Origin: DASSUW01 sp963803335 | Lineage (GTDB): Bacteria > Actinomycetota > Thermoleophilia > Solirubrobacterales > Solirubrobacteraceae | Assembly: GCA_963803335.1 (NCBI GenBank) | Contig: CAWDME010000022.1 | Coordinates: 1-64,000, forward strand | DNA length: 64,000 nucleotides | Direction: 5' to 3' | Shown here: positions 1-8,905 of the stretch, piece by piece | How the letters are laid out: each line of letters starts with the position of its first letter | Numbering within the stretch: position 1 is the stretch's first letter | Position numbers and translations under genes: made by a program | The notes under the pieces: generated by a model | Database searches by the model: none | What the model was told of the DNA's origin: nothing | The model's input: only the letters and a program-made list of their open reading frames with translations

Positions 1-99
1 GATGTGGCCGCGCGCACCCACCTCGCGATCCCGATCAGCCCGGTGCTGTCGGCCGCGCAAGTCGCTGACGTGGTCGCGGCGATCCGCGCTGCAACCTAA
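1..99 (+). CDS. DegT/DnrJ/EryC1/StrS sugar aminotransferase, C-terminal fragment
   Basis: Only the last 32 codons are in the window, reading in frame 1 to TAA at 97-99. The peptide contains THLAIPISPVLSAAQVADVV, which resembles the C-terminal end of PLP-dependent sugar aminotransferases of the DegT family (a His-Leu-Pro-like stretch followed by a 'stop-helix' that ends in an Ala/Ile/Arg run). Known family role: transfer of an amino group from glutamate to a nucleotide-linked keto-sugar. This fits the glycan genes that follow. The stop codon overlaps the TAG of the convergent neighbour by two bases. The identification rests on about 30 residues, so it is tentative. Confidence 0.6.
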   Translation, partial: DVAARTHLAIPISPVLSAAQVADVVAAIRAAT

Positions 100-1370
100 C
101 CAGCCGTGGCCGCGTGCCGCTGACGTTCGTGCACAGGGTGGTAGAAGTTGATGAGGTCGACGTCCTCGCCCCGCCAGATGCGCGCGTAGATCGCCTCGAG
201 CATCTCGCGGCAGGCCTCATAGGAGTGCCGGCGTTCGCAGTAAGCCCGGAGCTCGGCGCCGATTCGCGGCCACTCCTCACGCCGGGCCAGCAGCTCACGC
301 AGCACGTCATAGACGGTCTCCGGCGTGGCCGGCACGATCGGGCACTCGTTGAGGTACGAGTAGCGGCGGAACATCGTGTACATCGGCAGGTCCTCGATCG
401 GACTCACGACCACCTTGCCGAGCGCCATGCCCTCCATCGTGGCCAGCGCGTATGCGGCAACGAGCTGGTCGAGGTAGATGTCGCACGCGGCGATCATGCG
501 TAGCGCCTCGTCGTTGGGCACGCCCTCGATCAGCACGAGCTCCACGTCCTCGCCCTCCGCGCGGAGACGGTCGACCGCGTCGATGACGAACTCGGTGCCC
601 TTTGCGCCTCGGTGATTGGACGCGTGCGCGATCGTGACCGTCCCTTCGGTGCGCGGCGGAACCGGCCCGAGGGCCTCGGTGTCGATCGGGTAGTAGACGC
701 ACGGCAGGATGTCCCAGCGCGGCAGGCAGGTCACGTGCCACAGCGTGCCGATGACGACGTCGGCAAAGCGAACCCGGCGCCGGGTGCGGCGTTCGATCGC
801 CGCCGCGCGGTTGCCCAAAGCTCGCGCATAATCGATCATCAGCCCGTGCCGCCATGGCAGGTGGTGGATGTGATCCATCACCCACGTGTCGTTCCCATAA
901 GGCAACAGCACAAGGCGCTTACGGCACAGCCGCAGCAATGGGAACTCAAGCCGTGACAGCGCGGTCCGTTGCAGCAAGCCGCCGTCGAAGTAGTAGTGAA
1001 AGATGTCGTAGCGACGCAGCGCGCGGGCGAAGAAGACGAACCCCAGCAGCGCGTCTCCGACACGGCGGATGAGCAGGTTGTGGCGCTCGCCCACGCAGAC
1101 GACGTGGTCGAAGTCCTCGCGCTTGACGATGTGGTACAGGTGGTCGACTACGACGTCGCTCGTGTAGCCGGCTGTCTGCATCGCCCGCCCCATGTAGGCG
1201 AGCGACATGATCGGGATGGTCCCGAAGAACAGCCGCGGCCGTTCGTTGTGGCTGCGGCGCCAGCCGGGGACCAACAGGCTCAGCAGGCCGGCGAGCAGGA
1301 TCACCAGCCCGATGACCCCGACCACGAGGTCGACAGCGAACCGGATCGCGAGGGTGAGCGCCCGGACCAC
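96..1370 (-). CDS. GT4-like glycosyltransferase with N-terminal membrane anchor
   Basis: A 424-residue protein. The GTG at 1370 is chosen because it overlaps the TAG of the upstream gene by one base and directly precedes a hydrophobic segment (about residues 5-35), which suggests a membrane-anchored enzyme facing the cytoplasm. The C-terminal half has the GT-B layout: a THAS/NHRGAKGT-like donor-site entry, LVLIEGV, then DIYLDQLV and ATMEGMALGKVV, where the EGMALG stretch corresponds to the acceptor/donor E-x7-E region of GT4 enzymes. The overall pattern is close to the glycosyltransferase at 2923-3936, so the two are probably paralogues. Last gene of the coupled run 2883 to 96. The sugar it transfers cannot be told from sequence. 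Confidence 0.8.
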   Translation of the reverse strand: MVRALTLAIRFAVDLVVGVIGLVILLAGLLSLLVPGWRRSHNERPRLFFGTIPIMSLAYMGRAMQTAGYTSDVVVDHLYHIVKREDFDHVVCVGERHNLLIRRVGDALLGFVFFARALRRYDIFHYYFDGGLLQRTALSRLEFPLLRLCRKRLVLLPYGNDTWVMDHIHHLPWRHGLMIDYARALGNRAAAIERRTRRRVRFADVVIGTLWHVTCLPRWDILPCVYYPIDTEALGPVPPRTEGTVTIAHASNHRGAKGTEFVIDAVDRLRAEGEDVELVLIEGVPNDEALRMIAACDIYLDQLVAAYALATMEGMALGKVVVSPIEDLPMYTMFRRYSYLNECPIVPATPETVYDVLRELLARREEWPRIGAELRAYCERRHSYEACREMLEAIYARIWRGEDVDLINFYHPVHERQRHAATAG

Positions 1371-2098
1371 TAAGCCGGCTCGTGCTCGCCCAGCGTCGCC
1401 TCGCCGACCCGGCCGCGCAACGCGTCGAGCATCGCCATGCTGTCGACGCTGGCCTCTCGCATCGCCGCGCACAGGTCGTCGTAGAAGTTGCGGCTCCCGT
1501 ACCCCGGGCAACGCAGGCCGTCGAGAGGCTCGCCCGCCTTGAACGCGTCCCGGCGCTCGAAATAGGCCTCGGCCGATGTCGAGTTCAGCATCAGGTGCAC
1601 CGGGTGGAAATCGAAGACATAGACGCCGTCATCGGCCAGCGCGGTCTCGATCAGGCTCGGCTCGAACGGGCGGTGCGTCTTCCCGGGCCAGAAACGCCCG
1701 AGCGAGAAGTCGAGGCTGTCCATGTAGAAGATGGGGAAGTGCCAGATGCCCCACGCCTCGCGATTGGGCTCCGGACCAACCCGACCGAGCTGGTCGTAGG
1801 AACTGGCGTACAGGTACCCGTCACGGGCGATGCGCTCGGCCAGCAGGTGGCTGTGGACGCACGAATGAGCTCGCCAACCGCGGGCCTCGGGAAACGTCGC
1901 GCGCATCATGCCTAGTTCGGCGTCCCAGTCTCCGCCCTCGGGCAGGTAGGGATGCGGACAGATCTCGTGTGGCGCTCCCAGTGCCTCGTAGCGCTGCGTG
2001 CAGAAGAACGTGCCCGCTCCGGGCACCGCCACGGTGGCGAGGAACTCGCGCATGCGCGCCTCGTCCATGTGATCGGTGTCGAAGCTGAGGCAGATCAT
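1370..2098 (-). CDS. Polysaccharide deacetylase-like (NodB-fold) protein
   Basis: A 242-residue protein starting at ATG 2098, which overlaps the TGA of the methyltransferase upstream (ATGA). It opens with ICLSFDTDHMDEARMREF, a D-x-D-H type motif as in carbohydrate esterase family 4 and related NodB folds, followed by a TFFCTQRY strand, HPYLPEGGDW, and RAHSCVHSHLLAERI, which supplies the histidines expected for a metal site. The C-terminal part has DFHPVHL. These match the order of motifs in polysaccharide deacetylases, but spacing is unusual. Inferred role: removal of acetyl groups from, or another hydrolytic trimming of, the glycan made by this cluster. No signal peptide, so it would act in the cytoplasm. 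Confidence 0.7.
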   Translation of the reverse strand: MICLSFDTDHMDEARMREFLATVAVPGAGTFFCTQRYEALGAPHEICPHPYLPEGGDWDAELGMMRATFPEARGWRAHSCVHSHLLAERIARDGYLYASSYDQLGRVGPEPNREAWGIWHFPIFYMDSLDFSLGRFWPGKTHRPFEPSLIETALADDGVYVFDFHPVHLMLNSTSAEAYFERRDAFKAGEPLDGLRCPGYGSRNFYDDLCAAMREASVDSMAMLDALRGRVGEATLGEHEPA

Positions 2099-2883
2099 GC
2101 GCGCTTGCGGAGCACGAAGCCGACCAGGTGCCCCATGTGCTCGAGATCGGGGAAGACCCGGGCGATGTCCCGGGCGACCCGGTTGAGCTCGTGGTCGTAG
2201 CTCGGAGCTTCGGGGGCGACGAGCAGGGGCTGCACGATGCGGGTGAGGAAGTAGTACATGCCGAAGCGCTGGGTGCGCATGAGCTCCCAGGACGGCGCGA
2301 CGTATTCGAGCAGCTCGCGCTCGTGGAACTTGAGCGTGAGCAGGCGGTCCCTCCCGTCCGGCTCGATCTCGTCGAGCCCGAACTTGCGCCGGAAGAAGTT
2401 CAGCCGGTCGAGACCATCGAACGTGCCCTCCAGGAGGACCAGGACCCCGCCGGGCTTGAGCACGCGGTGCAGCTCGTCCAGCGCCGCCTTCTGCAGATCC
2501 CAGTCGAGCAGGGCCATGAGGCAGCGATGGCTCGTGACGACGTCGAACGACGCGTCCTCGTAGGGCAGCTCGGTGACCGAGGCCTGCCGGAACTCGATGT
2601 GCAGGCCGTGACTCGAGTCGGCGAGCCGGCGCTTGGCGCCCTCGACCATGTTCTCCGCATAGTCGATCCCGTGCGCCTCGATCGACCACGCCGACGCGTA
2701 GACGCGCAGCGCGACGCCGAGACCGCAGCCGACGTCGAGCACGCGGTCGCCGTCGCGCATGTACTCGAGACCGAGATCGATCTCCAGCTCGCGCAGTCGG
2801 TAGTCGGACGCCGTCGTTTTGTCGTCGAGGCTCAGCGCGAACTCTTCGTAGCGAGAACGCAGGAGCGCACTGTCGTCAGTCAT
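2095..2883 (-). CDS. SAM-dependent class I methyltransferase
   Basis: A 262-residue protein with the class I Rossmann signature: VLDVGCGLGVALRVY (motif I, about residues 49-63), GIDYAENMVEGA (motif II acidic strand), the YEDASFDVVTSHRCLMALLD core and LHRVLKPGGVLVLLEGTF. Family role: transfers a methyl group from S-adenosylmethionine to a small molecule or sugar. First gene of a three-gene coupled run (methyltransferase, deacetylase-like, glycosyltransferase), divergent from the glycosyltransferase at 2923 with only 39 bp between, so both probably share the promoter space. Substrate unknown; a sugar O-methylation is the simplest reading. Confidence 0.85.
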   Translation of the reverse strand: MTDDSALLRSRYEEFALSLDDKTTASDYRLRELEIDLGLEYMRDGDRVLDVGCGLGVALRVYASAWSIEAHGIDYAENMVEGAKRRLADSSHGLHIEFRQASVTELPYEDASFDVVTSHRCLMALLDWDLQKAALDELHRVLKPGGVLVLLEGTFDGLDRLNFFRRKFGLDEIEPDGRDRLLTLKFHERELLEYVAPSWELMRTQRFGMYYFLTRIVQPLLVAPEAPSYDHELNRVARDIARVFPDLEHMGHLVGFVLRKRA

Positions 2884-2922
2884 GCCCCTAACTTAGCCGC
2901 CGGGGTTCGTACCATCGACCCG

Positions 2923-3936
2923 GTGCCGCTCCGAATCCTGCACGCGCCGGCGGACGTCGGTGGGCACGCCCGCGGGCTCGCCACGGCCGAGCGAGCGCTC
3001 GGCTTCCGCAGCGACGTCGCGGTGTTCTCGCCCGGCCCGTTCGGCTACCAGGCGGACATCGACCTGCGTTCCGGCGCCGACCAGCCGGTGCCGCTCCGGT
3101 TCGCGCGGCGCGGCGCCTTCCTCGCCCGGGCGATCGAGCGCTACGACGTCTTCCACTTCAACTTCGGCCAGACGCTGCTGCAGGTTCGCCAGGTCGGTCG
3201 CGTCGTCGATGAGCTGCCCCTCCTGCGGCGGCTGGGCAAGACCGTGATAGTGACCTTCCAGGGCTGCGACGTGCGGCCGTTCTCCCACTGCTTTTGCCGT
3301 CGGCAGCAGTGTGCGGCCACGACCGGCTACCGGCAGCTGGCGGCCGACCGGGCGCTGCGCTATGCCGATCGCGTCTTCTACCTCAACCCGGACCTGGCCC
3401 CCTGGCTGCCGGGCGCCGAGTTCTTGCCCTACGCGAGCTTCGACCCGCAGTCCGTGCAGCCGGCCGAGCCCGTGGAGCGGGAGGAGATGGTGGTCGCGCA
3501 TGCGCCGACCGACCGTGCGGTCAAGGGCACGCGACACGTGCTCGAGGCGGTTGCGTCGCTTCGGGCGGAGGGTGTGCCCGTCAGGCTAGTCCTGCTCGAG
3601 GGGATGACGCGGCAGCAGGTCGTGCGGGAGCTGGCGGAGGCGGACGTGGTGGTGGACCAGCTGCTCCTGGGGTGGTATGGCGGCCTCGCCGTCGAGGCCA
3701 TGTCGCTCGGCAAACCGGTCGTGGCAGGTATCGACGACGAGATCAACCCAACCGGGGCGCCGGTGCCGCTCGTCAGCGCGACGCCGGCGACGCTGGCCGG
3801 CGTGCTGCGCGAGCTCGCCGCCGACCCCGCGCGGCGCCGGGCGGCAGGGTTGGCCTGTCGCCGGTACGTGGAGACCGTCCACGATCCGCGCGCGGTCGCG
3901 CGTCAGGTGCTCGACGGGCTGGTCCCCGCGAGCTGA
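2923..3936 (+). CDS. GT4-like glycosyltransferase
   Basis: A 337-residue protein. GTG at 2923 is selected because PLRILHAPADVGGHARGLA then starts the N-terminal Rossmann domain of a GT-B enzyme; longer readings run into the divergent methyltransferase. Seen: AIERYDVFHFNFGQTLLQ, TVIVTFQGCDVRP, MVVAHAPTDRAVKGTRHVLE and GLAVEAMSLGKPVVAG, in the order and spacing of GT4 family enzymes. A Cys cluster FSHCFCRRQQCAATTGY (about residues 123-139) could bind a metal and is not typical of the family. The last 34 bases overlap the 3' end of the convergent amidotransferase gene. Confidence 0.85.
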   Translation: MPLRILHAPADVGGHARGLATAERALGFRSDVAVFSPGPFGYQADIDLRSGADQPVPLRFARRGAFLARAIERYDVFHFNFGQTLLQVRQVGRVVDELPLLRRLGKTVIVTFQGCDVRPFSHCFCRRQQCAATTGYRQLAADRALRYADRVFYLNPDLAPWLPGAEFLPYASFDPQSVQPAEPVEREEMVVAHAPTDRAVKGTRHVLEAVASLRAEGVPVRLVLLEGMTRQQVVRELAEADVVVDQLLLGWYGGLAVEAMSLGKPVVAGIDDEINPTGAPVPLVSATPATLAGVLRELAADPARRRAAGLACRRYVETVHDPRAVARQVLDGLVPAS

Positions 3937-5759
3937 GACGTGGCGGGTGGCGCCGCCGCGAGCGCGCGCAGCCACAGCTCCGCGTTGAGCGCGCGCCAGA
4001 TCGCCCATGGGTCACGCCAGCGGCCCGCCTGCACGTCGCGCTCGATCGCCGCGCTGTCGTAGAGCCCGCGCGAGCGCGCGTCGCGGTCGAGCAGCACGTC
4101 GGCGATCCGGTCGCGGAACGCGGGCTCGTTCAGCCACCGCGCCTGCGGAGGCTCGAAGCCGACCTTGTCGCGCCGGGCGAGGATGTCCGCCGGCACGATC
4201 TCGCGCATGGCGTCGCGCAGGATCGCCTTCGAGCGCCCCTCGCGGTACAGGGAGGTCGCAGGAAGAGAGAACGCGAACTCGGCGATACGACGGTCGAGGA
4301 ACGGTAGTCGCACCTCGCGGCTGTGGGCCATGCTGCTGCGGTCGGCGTAGCGCAGCAGCGTGGGCAGGATCGTCAGGAAGCTCTCGACACTCAGCTCGCG
4401 CCGCAGCGGCGTCAGGGCACGCATCCACGGTTCGGCCGACGGCTGCTCGCCGAGCGAGGGGTCGGTCGCTGCCGCGTACGGCGAGGCGCTCCGGCGGCGG
4501 TAGGCGGCGCGCAGCCGGCCGCCGAGGTGGTCCATGGCCAGCGACGTTCCGAGCGTCGACGCCGTCGCAACCGGGCGCGTCGCCAGCTCGCGCAGCGCCG
4601 CCGTCGGGCCGCTGCTGCGCACGGCGAAGCCGGCGGCGGCGGGATACCCCGCGAACAGCTCATCGCCGCCCTGCCCGTCGAGCAGCACGACGACGCCTTC
4701 GCCGGCCGCCGCCTGGTTGACCCGCCACTGCGCGTAGATCGACAGCGTGGCCACCGGCTCCTCGTGGTCGAGCACGAGGCGGTCGAGGTCGGCGAGCGCC
4801 TCCGCTGCCGTCGGCTCCACGGGATGGTGGTGCTCGACCTGGGCGGCTCGCGCGACCGCTTCGGCGTGATGCCACTCGTCGCGCTCGTAGCCCGGGAAGC
4901 GCGCGGTGAAGGCATGGCGGCGGTGGTCGCCGGCCAGCTCGGCCGAGAGCATCACCACCGACGAGGAGTCGATGCCGCCGCTCAGCGACGTCCCGACTGG
5001 CACATCGCTGCGCAGGCGCAGGCGGATCGAGTCGAGCAGCAGCTCGCGTAGCGCGGCGGCCGCGTCGTCGTAACTCGCAGGAACGTCCACCGGCGCGGGG
5101 CGCCAATAGCGCGCGACCTCCAGGGTCCCGGCCTGGAACCGGAGCACATGTGCGGCCGGGAGGCGCTGGATGCCGGCGAAGAAGCTGTCTGGCGGCGCCG
5201 GCATGACGGTGTGCGCGACGAAGGCGGCGAGCGCCCGCGGGTCCTCGCGCGCGTCGACGCCCGGGTCGTGCAGCAGCGCCTTGATCTCAGACGCGAAGAC
5301 CAGCCGGCCGTCGCGCGTCCGGGCGTAGTACAGGGGCTTCTCGCCGAACGGGTCGCGCGCGAGAGTCAGGCGCTGCGCGCGGTCGTCCCAGACCGCGAAC
5401 GCGAACATGCCGTTGACGCGGTCGAGCGCGCCCTCGCCCCACTCCGCCCACGCGGTGAGCAGCACCTCGCCGTCGCCCTCGGTGCGGAACTCGTGACCCA
5501 GCGCGCGCAGCTCGTTGCGCAGCTCGCGGTAGTTGTAGATCTCGCCGTTGAAGACGAGGTGCAGCGGCCCGAGGTGCAGCGGCTGGTCGGACCGCGGGTC
5601 GAGGTCGATGATCGCGAGCCGGCGAAACGCGAGGCCGGCGTCGTCGTCGTGCCACGTGCCCTGGCCGTCCGGACCGCGCGCGGCCATCGTCGCCGCCATC
5701 GCTTCCAGCAGCCGCGGCTCCGGCGCGGCGCCTCCTGCGATGCCAGCGATGCCGCACAT
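3903..5759 (-). CDS. asnB: Asparagine synthase (glutamine-hydrolysing) family amidotransferase
   Basis: A 618-residue protein starting MCGIAGIAGG, with Cys2 as the glutaminase nucleophile. The Ntn glutaminase domain continues with RGPDGQGTW, RLAIIDLDPRSDQP and FNGEIYNYRELR. The synthetase domain has the PPi-loop LSGGIDSSSVVML and GGDELFAGYP. Length equals that of the exopolysaccharide-type AsnB family. Known chemistry: glutamine-derived ammonia is used to amidate a carboxylate through an acyl-adenylate. In a glycan cluster, inferred to amidate a uronic acid or similar group rather than make asparagine. The 3' end overlaps the convergent glycosyltransferase by 34 bases; 10 bp separate it from the glycosyltransferase upstream. 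Confidence 0.92.
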   Translation of the reverse strand: MCGIAGIAGGAAPEPRLLEAMAATMAARGPDGQGTWHDDDAGLAFRRLAIIDLDPRSDQPLHLGPLHLVFNGEIYNYRELRNELRALGHEFRTEGDGEVLLTAWAEWGEGALDRVNGMFAFAVWDDRAQRLTLARDPFGEKPLYYARTRDGRLVFASEIKALLHDPGVDAREDPRALAAFVAHTVMPAPPDSFFAGIQRLPAAHVLRFQAGTLEVARYWRPAPVDVPASYDDAAAALRELLLDSIRLRLRSDVPVGTSLSGGIDSSSVVMLSAELAGDHRRHAFTARFPGYERDEWHHAEAVARAAQVEHHHPVEPTAAEALADLDRLVLDHEEPVATLSIYAQWRVNQAAAGEGVVVLLDGQGGDELFAGYPAAAGFAVRSSGPTAALRELATRPVATASTLGTSLAMDHLGGRLRAAYRRRSASPYAAATDPSLGEQPSAEPWMRALTPLRRELSVESFLTILPTLLRYADRSSMAHSREVRLPFLDRRIAEFAFSLPATSLYREGRSKAILRDAMREIVPADILARRDKVGFEPPQARWLNEPAFRDRIADVLLDRDARSRGLYDSAAIERDVQAGRWRDPWAIWRALNAELWLRALAAAPPATSQLAGTSPSST

Positions 5760-5769
5760 CGCAAGCAGG

Positions 5770-7008
5770 CTAGCGGCGCCCGCAGACCTCCTCGACGAGC
5801 GCGCTGGCCTGTTCGGCGAGCGCCTCCCAGGAGTACGCCGCGATCGCCTCCGGGCGGCGTGTGACGTCCAGCCCGGCGAGCAGATGCCGCAGCGCATCCG
5901 CGATCGCGGTCGCATCGCCGGCGCGGACGGCGATGCCCGTGCCGGTGGCGGCGACGATCCGCGCCGCCTCCGACCGATCGCCGAGCACGAGGATCGGGCG
6001 CTCCGCGGTCAGGTACTCGTACAGCTTGCCGGTCGCCACGCTGCGCTCCGACGCTCCGGCCGCGATCACGAGCAGGCTGTCCGCCGCCTGCTGCAGGCTC
6101 AGCGCCCGGCCGCGGTCTACGGCGCCGAGCGCCCGCACCATGCCGTCGAGCTCCGGGTCGGCGAACAGCATCGCCTCCTCGGCCGACAGCGCGCCCGCGA
6201 ACACGACCTCGACCCGCGCCGCGAGCTCCGGCTCGCTCGCGTGCAGCAGGCGCAGCGCGTCGATGAGCGGGCCTGGACTGCGCCCCGAGATCCCGGCGCG
6301 GCCGGTGTGGACGAGCGAGTGGCGATCGCCGGCCAGGACCCCGTCCGCCAACCGCGGATCTCGCCGCTCCTCGGGATCGAAGCCGTTGGTGATCAGGTGC
6401 GCGTCGGCCCCGAGGCGGTCGTGCAAGTCGCGCGCGATCGGCTCGGTCACACCGATCACCGCGTCGGCGCGCCGAGCGACGCGCCGCTCGAGCGCGGCAT
6501 CGAGCCGGCGCTGCAGGGCGAGCGGGAACGGGGGGCGCGGCGGGTCGAACGTCCAGCCGTCGCGGAAGTCGGCGATCCAGCGCAGTCCGAGCCGCTGCAG
6601 CGCCAGGCCGATGAAGTGCGAGGAGGCCGGGGGTCCGCTCGTGATCACGCAATCGAAGCGCTCGCGGCGCGCGAGGCGGAGCGCGTGTGGGAACGCGAAC
6701 GGCAGCCAGGTGCCGAGCGCAACGTCGGGCACGATCCACGTGTCCAGGCCGCGCGCAGCGCCGGTCGGAGCGACCGCGCCGGCGGCCTCGGCGCGCGAAC
6801 GGCGCCAGTTCAGCCGCGTCGCGGCGAGGTCGCGCGTGCGGACCGTGGCGCCGGCGCCCTCAATCGGCCCCTCGCCCGAGGCGGCGGACGTCAGCACCGT
6901 CACGTCGTGGCCGAGCCGCGCGAGGTACTTGGCCAGCCCGGCGGTGCGTCGCGCCGCCACCACCGGCGACGGTGGGCTGAGCTGCGCGACGAGCAGGATC
7001 GACGTCAC
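5770..7008 (-). CDS. GT4 family glycosyltransferase
   Basis: A 412-residue GT-B enzyme. It begins TSILLVAQLSPPSPVVAARR, with a GLAKYLARLGHDVTVLT helix-strand that is standard for GT4 N-domains, and later FDCVITSGPPASSHFIG, IADFRDGWTFDPPRPPF, LITNGFDPEE, LVHTGRAG and KLYEYLTAERPILVLGDRSE. The KLYEYL-A-RP motif is the donor-sugar nucleotide site. The start is a GTG overlapping the TGA of the upstream methyltransferase (GTGA). Part of the coupled run 10368 to 5759. Confidence 0.9.
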   Translation of the reverse strand: MTSILLVAQLSPPSPVVAARRTAGLAKYLARLGHDVTVLTSAASGEGPIEGAGATVRTRDLAATRLNWRRSRAEAAGAVAPTGAARGLDTWIVPDVALGTWLPFAFPHALRLARRERFDCVITSGPPASSHFIGLALQRLGLRWIADFRDGWTFDPPRPPFPLALQRRLDAALERRVARRADAVIGVTEPIARDLHDRLGADAHLITNGFDPEERRDPRLADGVLAGDRHSLVHTGRAGISGRSPGPLIDALRLLHASEPELAARVEVVFAGALSAEEAMLFADPELDGMVRALGAVDRGRALSLQQAADSLLVIAAGASERSVATGKLYEYLTAERPILVLGDRSEAARIVAATGTGIAVRAGDATAIADALRHLLAGLDVTRRPEAIAAYSWEALAEQASALVEEVCGRR

Positions 7009-7925
7009 GACGGCTTCCGCGCGACCGCGTGCAGGAAGTCGCCCGCGCCGGCCAGCCGGTTGAGCGCCATCGTGAGCGGGGTCGCCAACAGGCTGAGCGC
7101 GGTCAGCGCCAGGCGCAGCACGCCCGGCCCCACTCGTCGCCCGTGGAGGCGGTACTGGAGGCTCATCGGCAAGCCGTCGGAGCTCGTGGACGCGCTGAGC
7201 GTGATCGCCTCGAAGCCGCTGCGTTGCAGCAGCGCCTCCAGCCCGCGCGGCGTGAAGTGCGTGCGGTGGCGTGGGAGGTCGAGGTGGAACCAGGCCGGGC
7301 CGAACCGCCGCGCCTGCCAGCTCCCGAAGTTGGGCAACGTGATCAGCACGAGCCCGCCGTCCGCCAGCAGTTCGCGGGCGATTGCCAGGTCCGCCGAGGG
7401 ATCCACGACGTGCTCGAGCGAGTGCTGGAAGACGATCGCGTCGTACGGGCCGGCGACGCGCTCCGGCAGCGCGGTCAGCGTGCCCGCCTCGCTGTCGACA
7501 CCGCGCTGGCGGGCCTCGGCGCAGGCCGCCTCCGAGGGGTCGATCGACGTCACCCGCCAGCCGCGTGCCGCGAGCGTCACGCCGAGGTCGCCGCGTCCCC
7601 CGCCGACATCGAGCAGGCGGGCGGGCGGGCGCCGAACGAGCGAGTCCAGCGGAGGGCGTCGCAGGCCACGCCAGTAGCGCCAGCGGAACAGAGCGGTCGC
7701 GGCCGCCCGCAGCAGCGGCACAGCGGGCAGTGCGTAGGCGTTGTAGTCGCTCGGGTAGAACGCGCTGAGCTGGTCCTCAGGCACCACGGGGAGCGTGAGG
7801 CCGCTGCCGCACACCGGGCACGTCACGACTTCGAACGTGCCGGGGGTGCCGTGCAGGCGATCCGTCCCGCGCAACGATGGCGCGCCGGGTAGCACTGCAG
7901 CACAGGCGGGACAACGCAGCGCCAC
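7005..7925 (-). CDS. Zinc-ribbon SAM methyltransferase
   Basis: A 306-residue protein, GTG start. An N-terminal treble-clef-like ribbon has CPACAAVLP and CPVCGSGL (about residues 5-8 and 37-40). The methyltransferase domain follows with RLLDVGGGRGDLGVTLAARG, IDPSEAACAEARQRG, YDAIVFQHSLEHVVDP and ELLADGGLVLITLPNFGSWQ. Proteins of this build are common in O-antigen and cell-wall clusters and are usually assigned to methylation of a sugar or a lipid-linked intermediate. Two C-terminal hydrophobic stretches (about residues 265-290) could associate with the membrane. Coupled to the glycosyltransferase downstream. Confidence 0.85.
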   Translation of the reverse strand: MALRCPACAAVLPGAPSLRGTDRLHGTPGTFEVVTCPVCGSGLTLPVVPEDQLSAFYPSDYNAYALPAVPLLRAAATALFRWRYWRGLRRPPLDSLVRRPPARLLDVGGGRGDLGVTLAARGWRVTSIDPSEAACAEARQRGVDSEAGTLTALPERVAGPYDAIVFQHSLEHVVDPSADLAIARELLADGGLVLITLPNFGSWQARRFGPAWFHLDLPRHRTHFTPRGLEALLQRSGFEAITLSASTSSDGLPMSLQYRLHGRRVGPGVLRLALTALSLLATPLTMALNRLAGAGDFLHAVARKPS

Positions 7926-7952
7926 GGGGCGGCGATGCTAGCAACGGCGCGG

Positions 7953-8905
7953 TCACAGCCGGCCGAGCTCGCGCTGCTGCCGGAGCGCCTCCCGGAACGA
8001 CGTGAACTGCGCCGCCGAGCGGCGCCGTTCCTCGCCCGTTCGAGCGCTGCGCTCGCTCCGGATCGCCCGCAGCCCGTCGCGCCATCCGCGCGCAATCGCG
8101 CCGGCGGCGGGACGGCTGCGCATCTGCGCGACTGTGTGCAAATCGAAGGCCGCCGAGGCGGCGAGCGAGCCGAGCAGCTGGGCGGCCGGCAGATGCCGGG
8201 CGGCGTTGATGAGCCGGTTTCGGGACGGCCAGTACAGGCGGATCAGCGACCGGTGCGCACCGGCCGCGTGGCCGACCTCGTGCCGGATCGCGCTGCGCGG
8301 GTCACGAGCACCCGTCCCGGCGCCCGCAGGCAGTAGTCGGCCTCCTCGCCGTACATCCAGATCGGCTCGTAGAAGCCGTCGAGCGCCAGGAACTCGTCGC
8401 GTCGGACCATCATCAGCGCGCCTGACACGGCCGCGGCCGCGAACGGCTCGGTGCCGGCGGCCGTCCGCGGCGCGCCCTCCAGCCGCCCGTACGTCGCGGT
8501 GTTCGGCGCGATCGCGAGGCCCGCCGCCTCGAGCGCCTCGCCGTCCGGGCGCACGAGGATGCCGCCGGCAACCGATACGCCCGGGTCGGCGAGGGCCTCG
8601 CGTAGCGGCGCGTCCCAGCCTGCCTCGACACGGCCGTCGAAGTTGACGAACGCGACGTATCTCCCGGCGGCCGCCTCGGCGCCGCGGTTGCAGCCGGCGC
8701 AGAAGCCGACGTTGTCCTCGAACCGCAGCACCCGCGCCTGCGGCCACACGCCGGGGACGAGCTCCCAGCTCCCGTCCGAAGACGCGGAGTCGACGACGAT
8801 GCACTCGACGTCAGCGGTCGCGGTGTGCTCGCGCAGCGCCTCCAGCGCCGCGGGCAGGCAGCCCGCGCCGTTGTGGTTGACGAGGACGACCGAGAGCTCG
8901 GTCAC
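7953..8905 (-). CDS. GT2 family glycosyltransferase, one frame change
   Basis: Reads as a GT-A rhamnosyltransferase-type enzyme: TELSVVLVNHNGAGCLPAAL, VVDSASSDGSWELV, NVGFCAGCNRGAEAA, FVNFDGRVEAGW, ALMMVRRDEFLALDGF and YGEEADYCLR. The frame then breaks near 8301-8311: the first frame ends at 8243, while the family C-terminus (AIRHEVGHAAGAHRSLIRLY, SRNRLINAARHL) continues in the next frame to TGA at 7953. One base lost there restores a protein of about 317 residues. GTG start at 8905 overlaps the TGA of the flippase gene. Either a sequencing error or a recent mutation; the intact C-terminus favours error. Confidence 0.8.

Noticed and set aside
35..310. Short ORFs antisense or out of frame within glycan genes
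   Set aside because: Represent other frames of larger real genes; no start signal or conserved residues.
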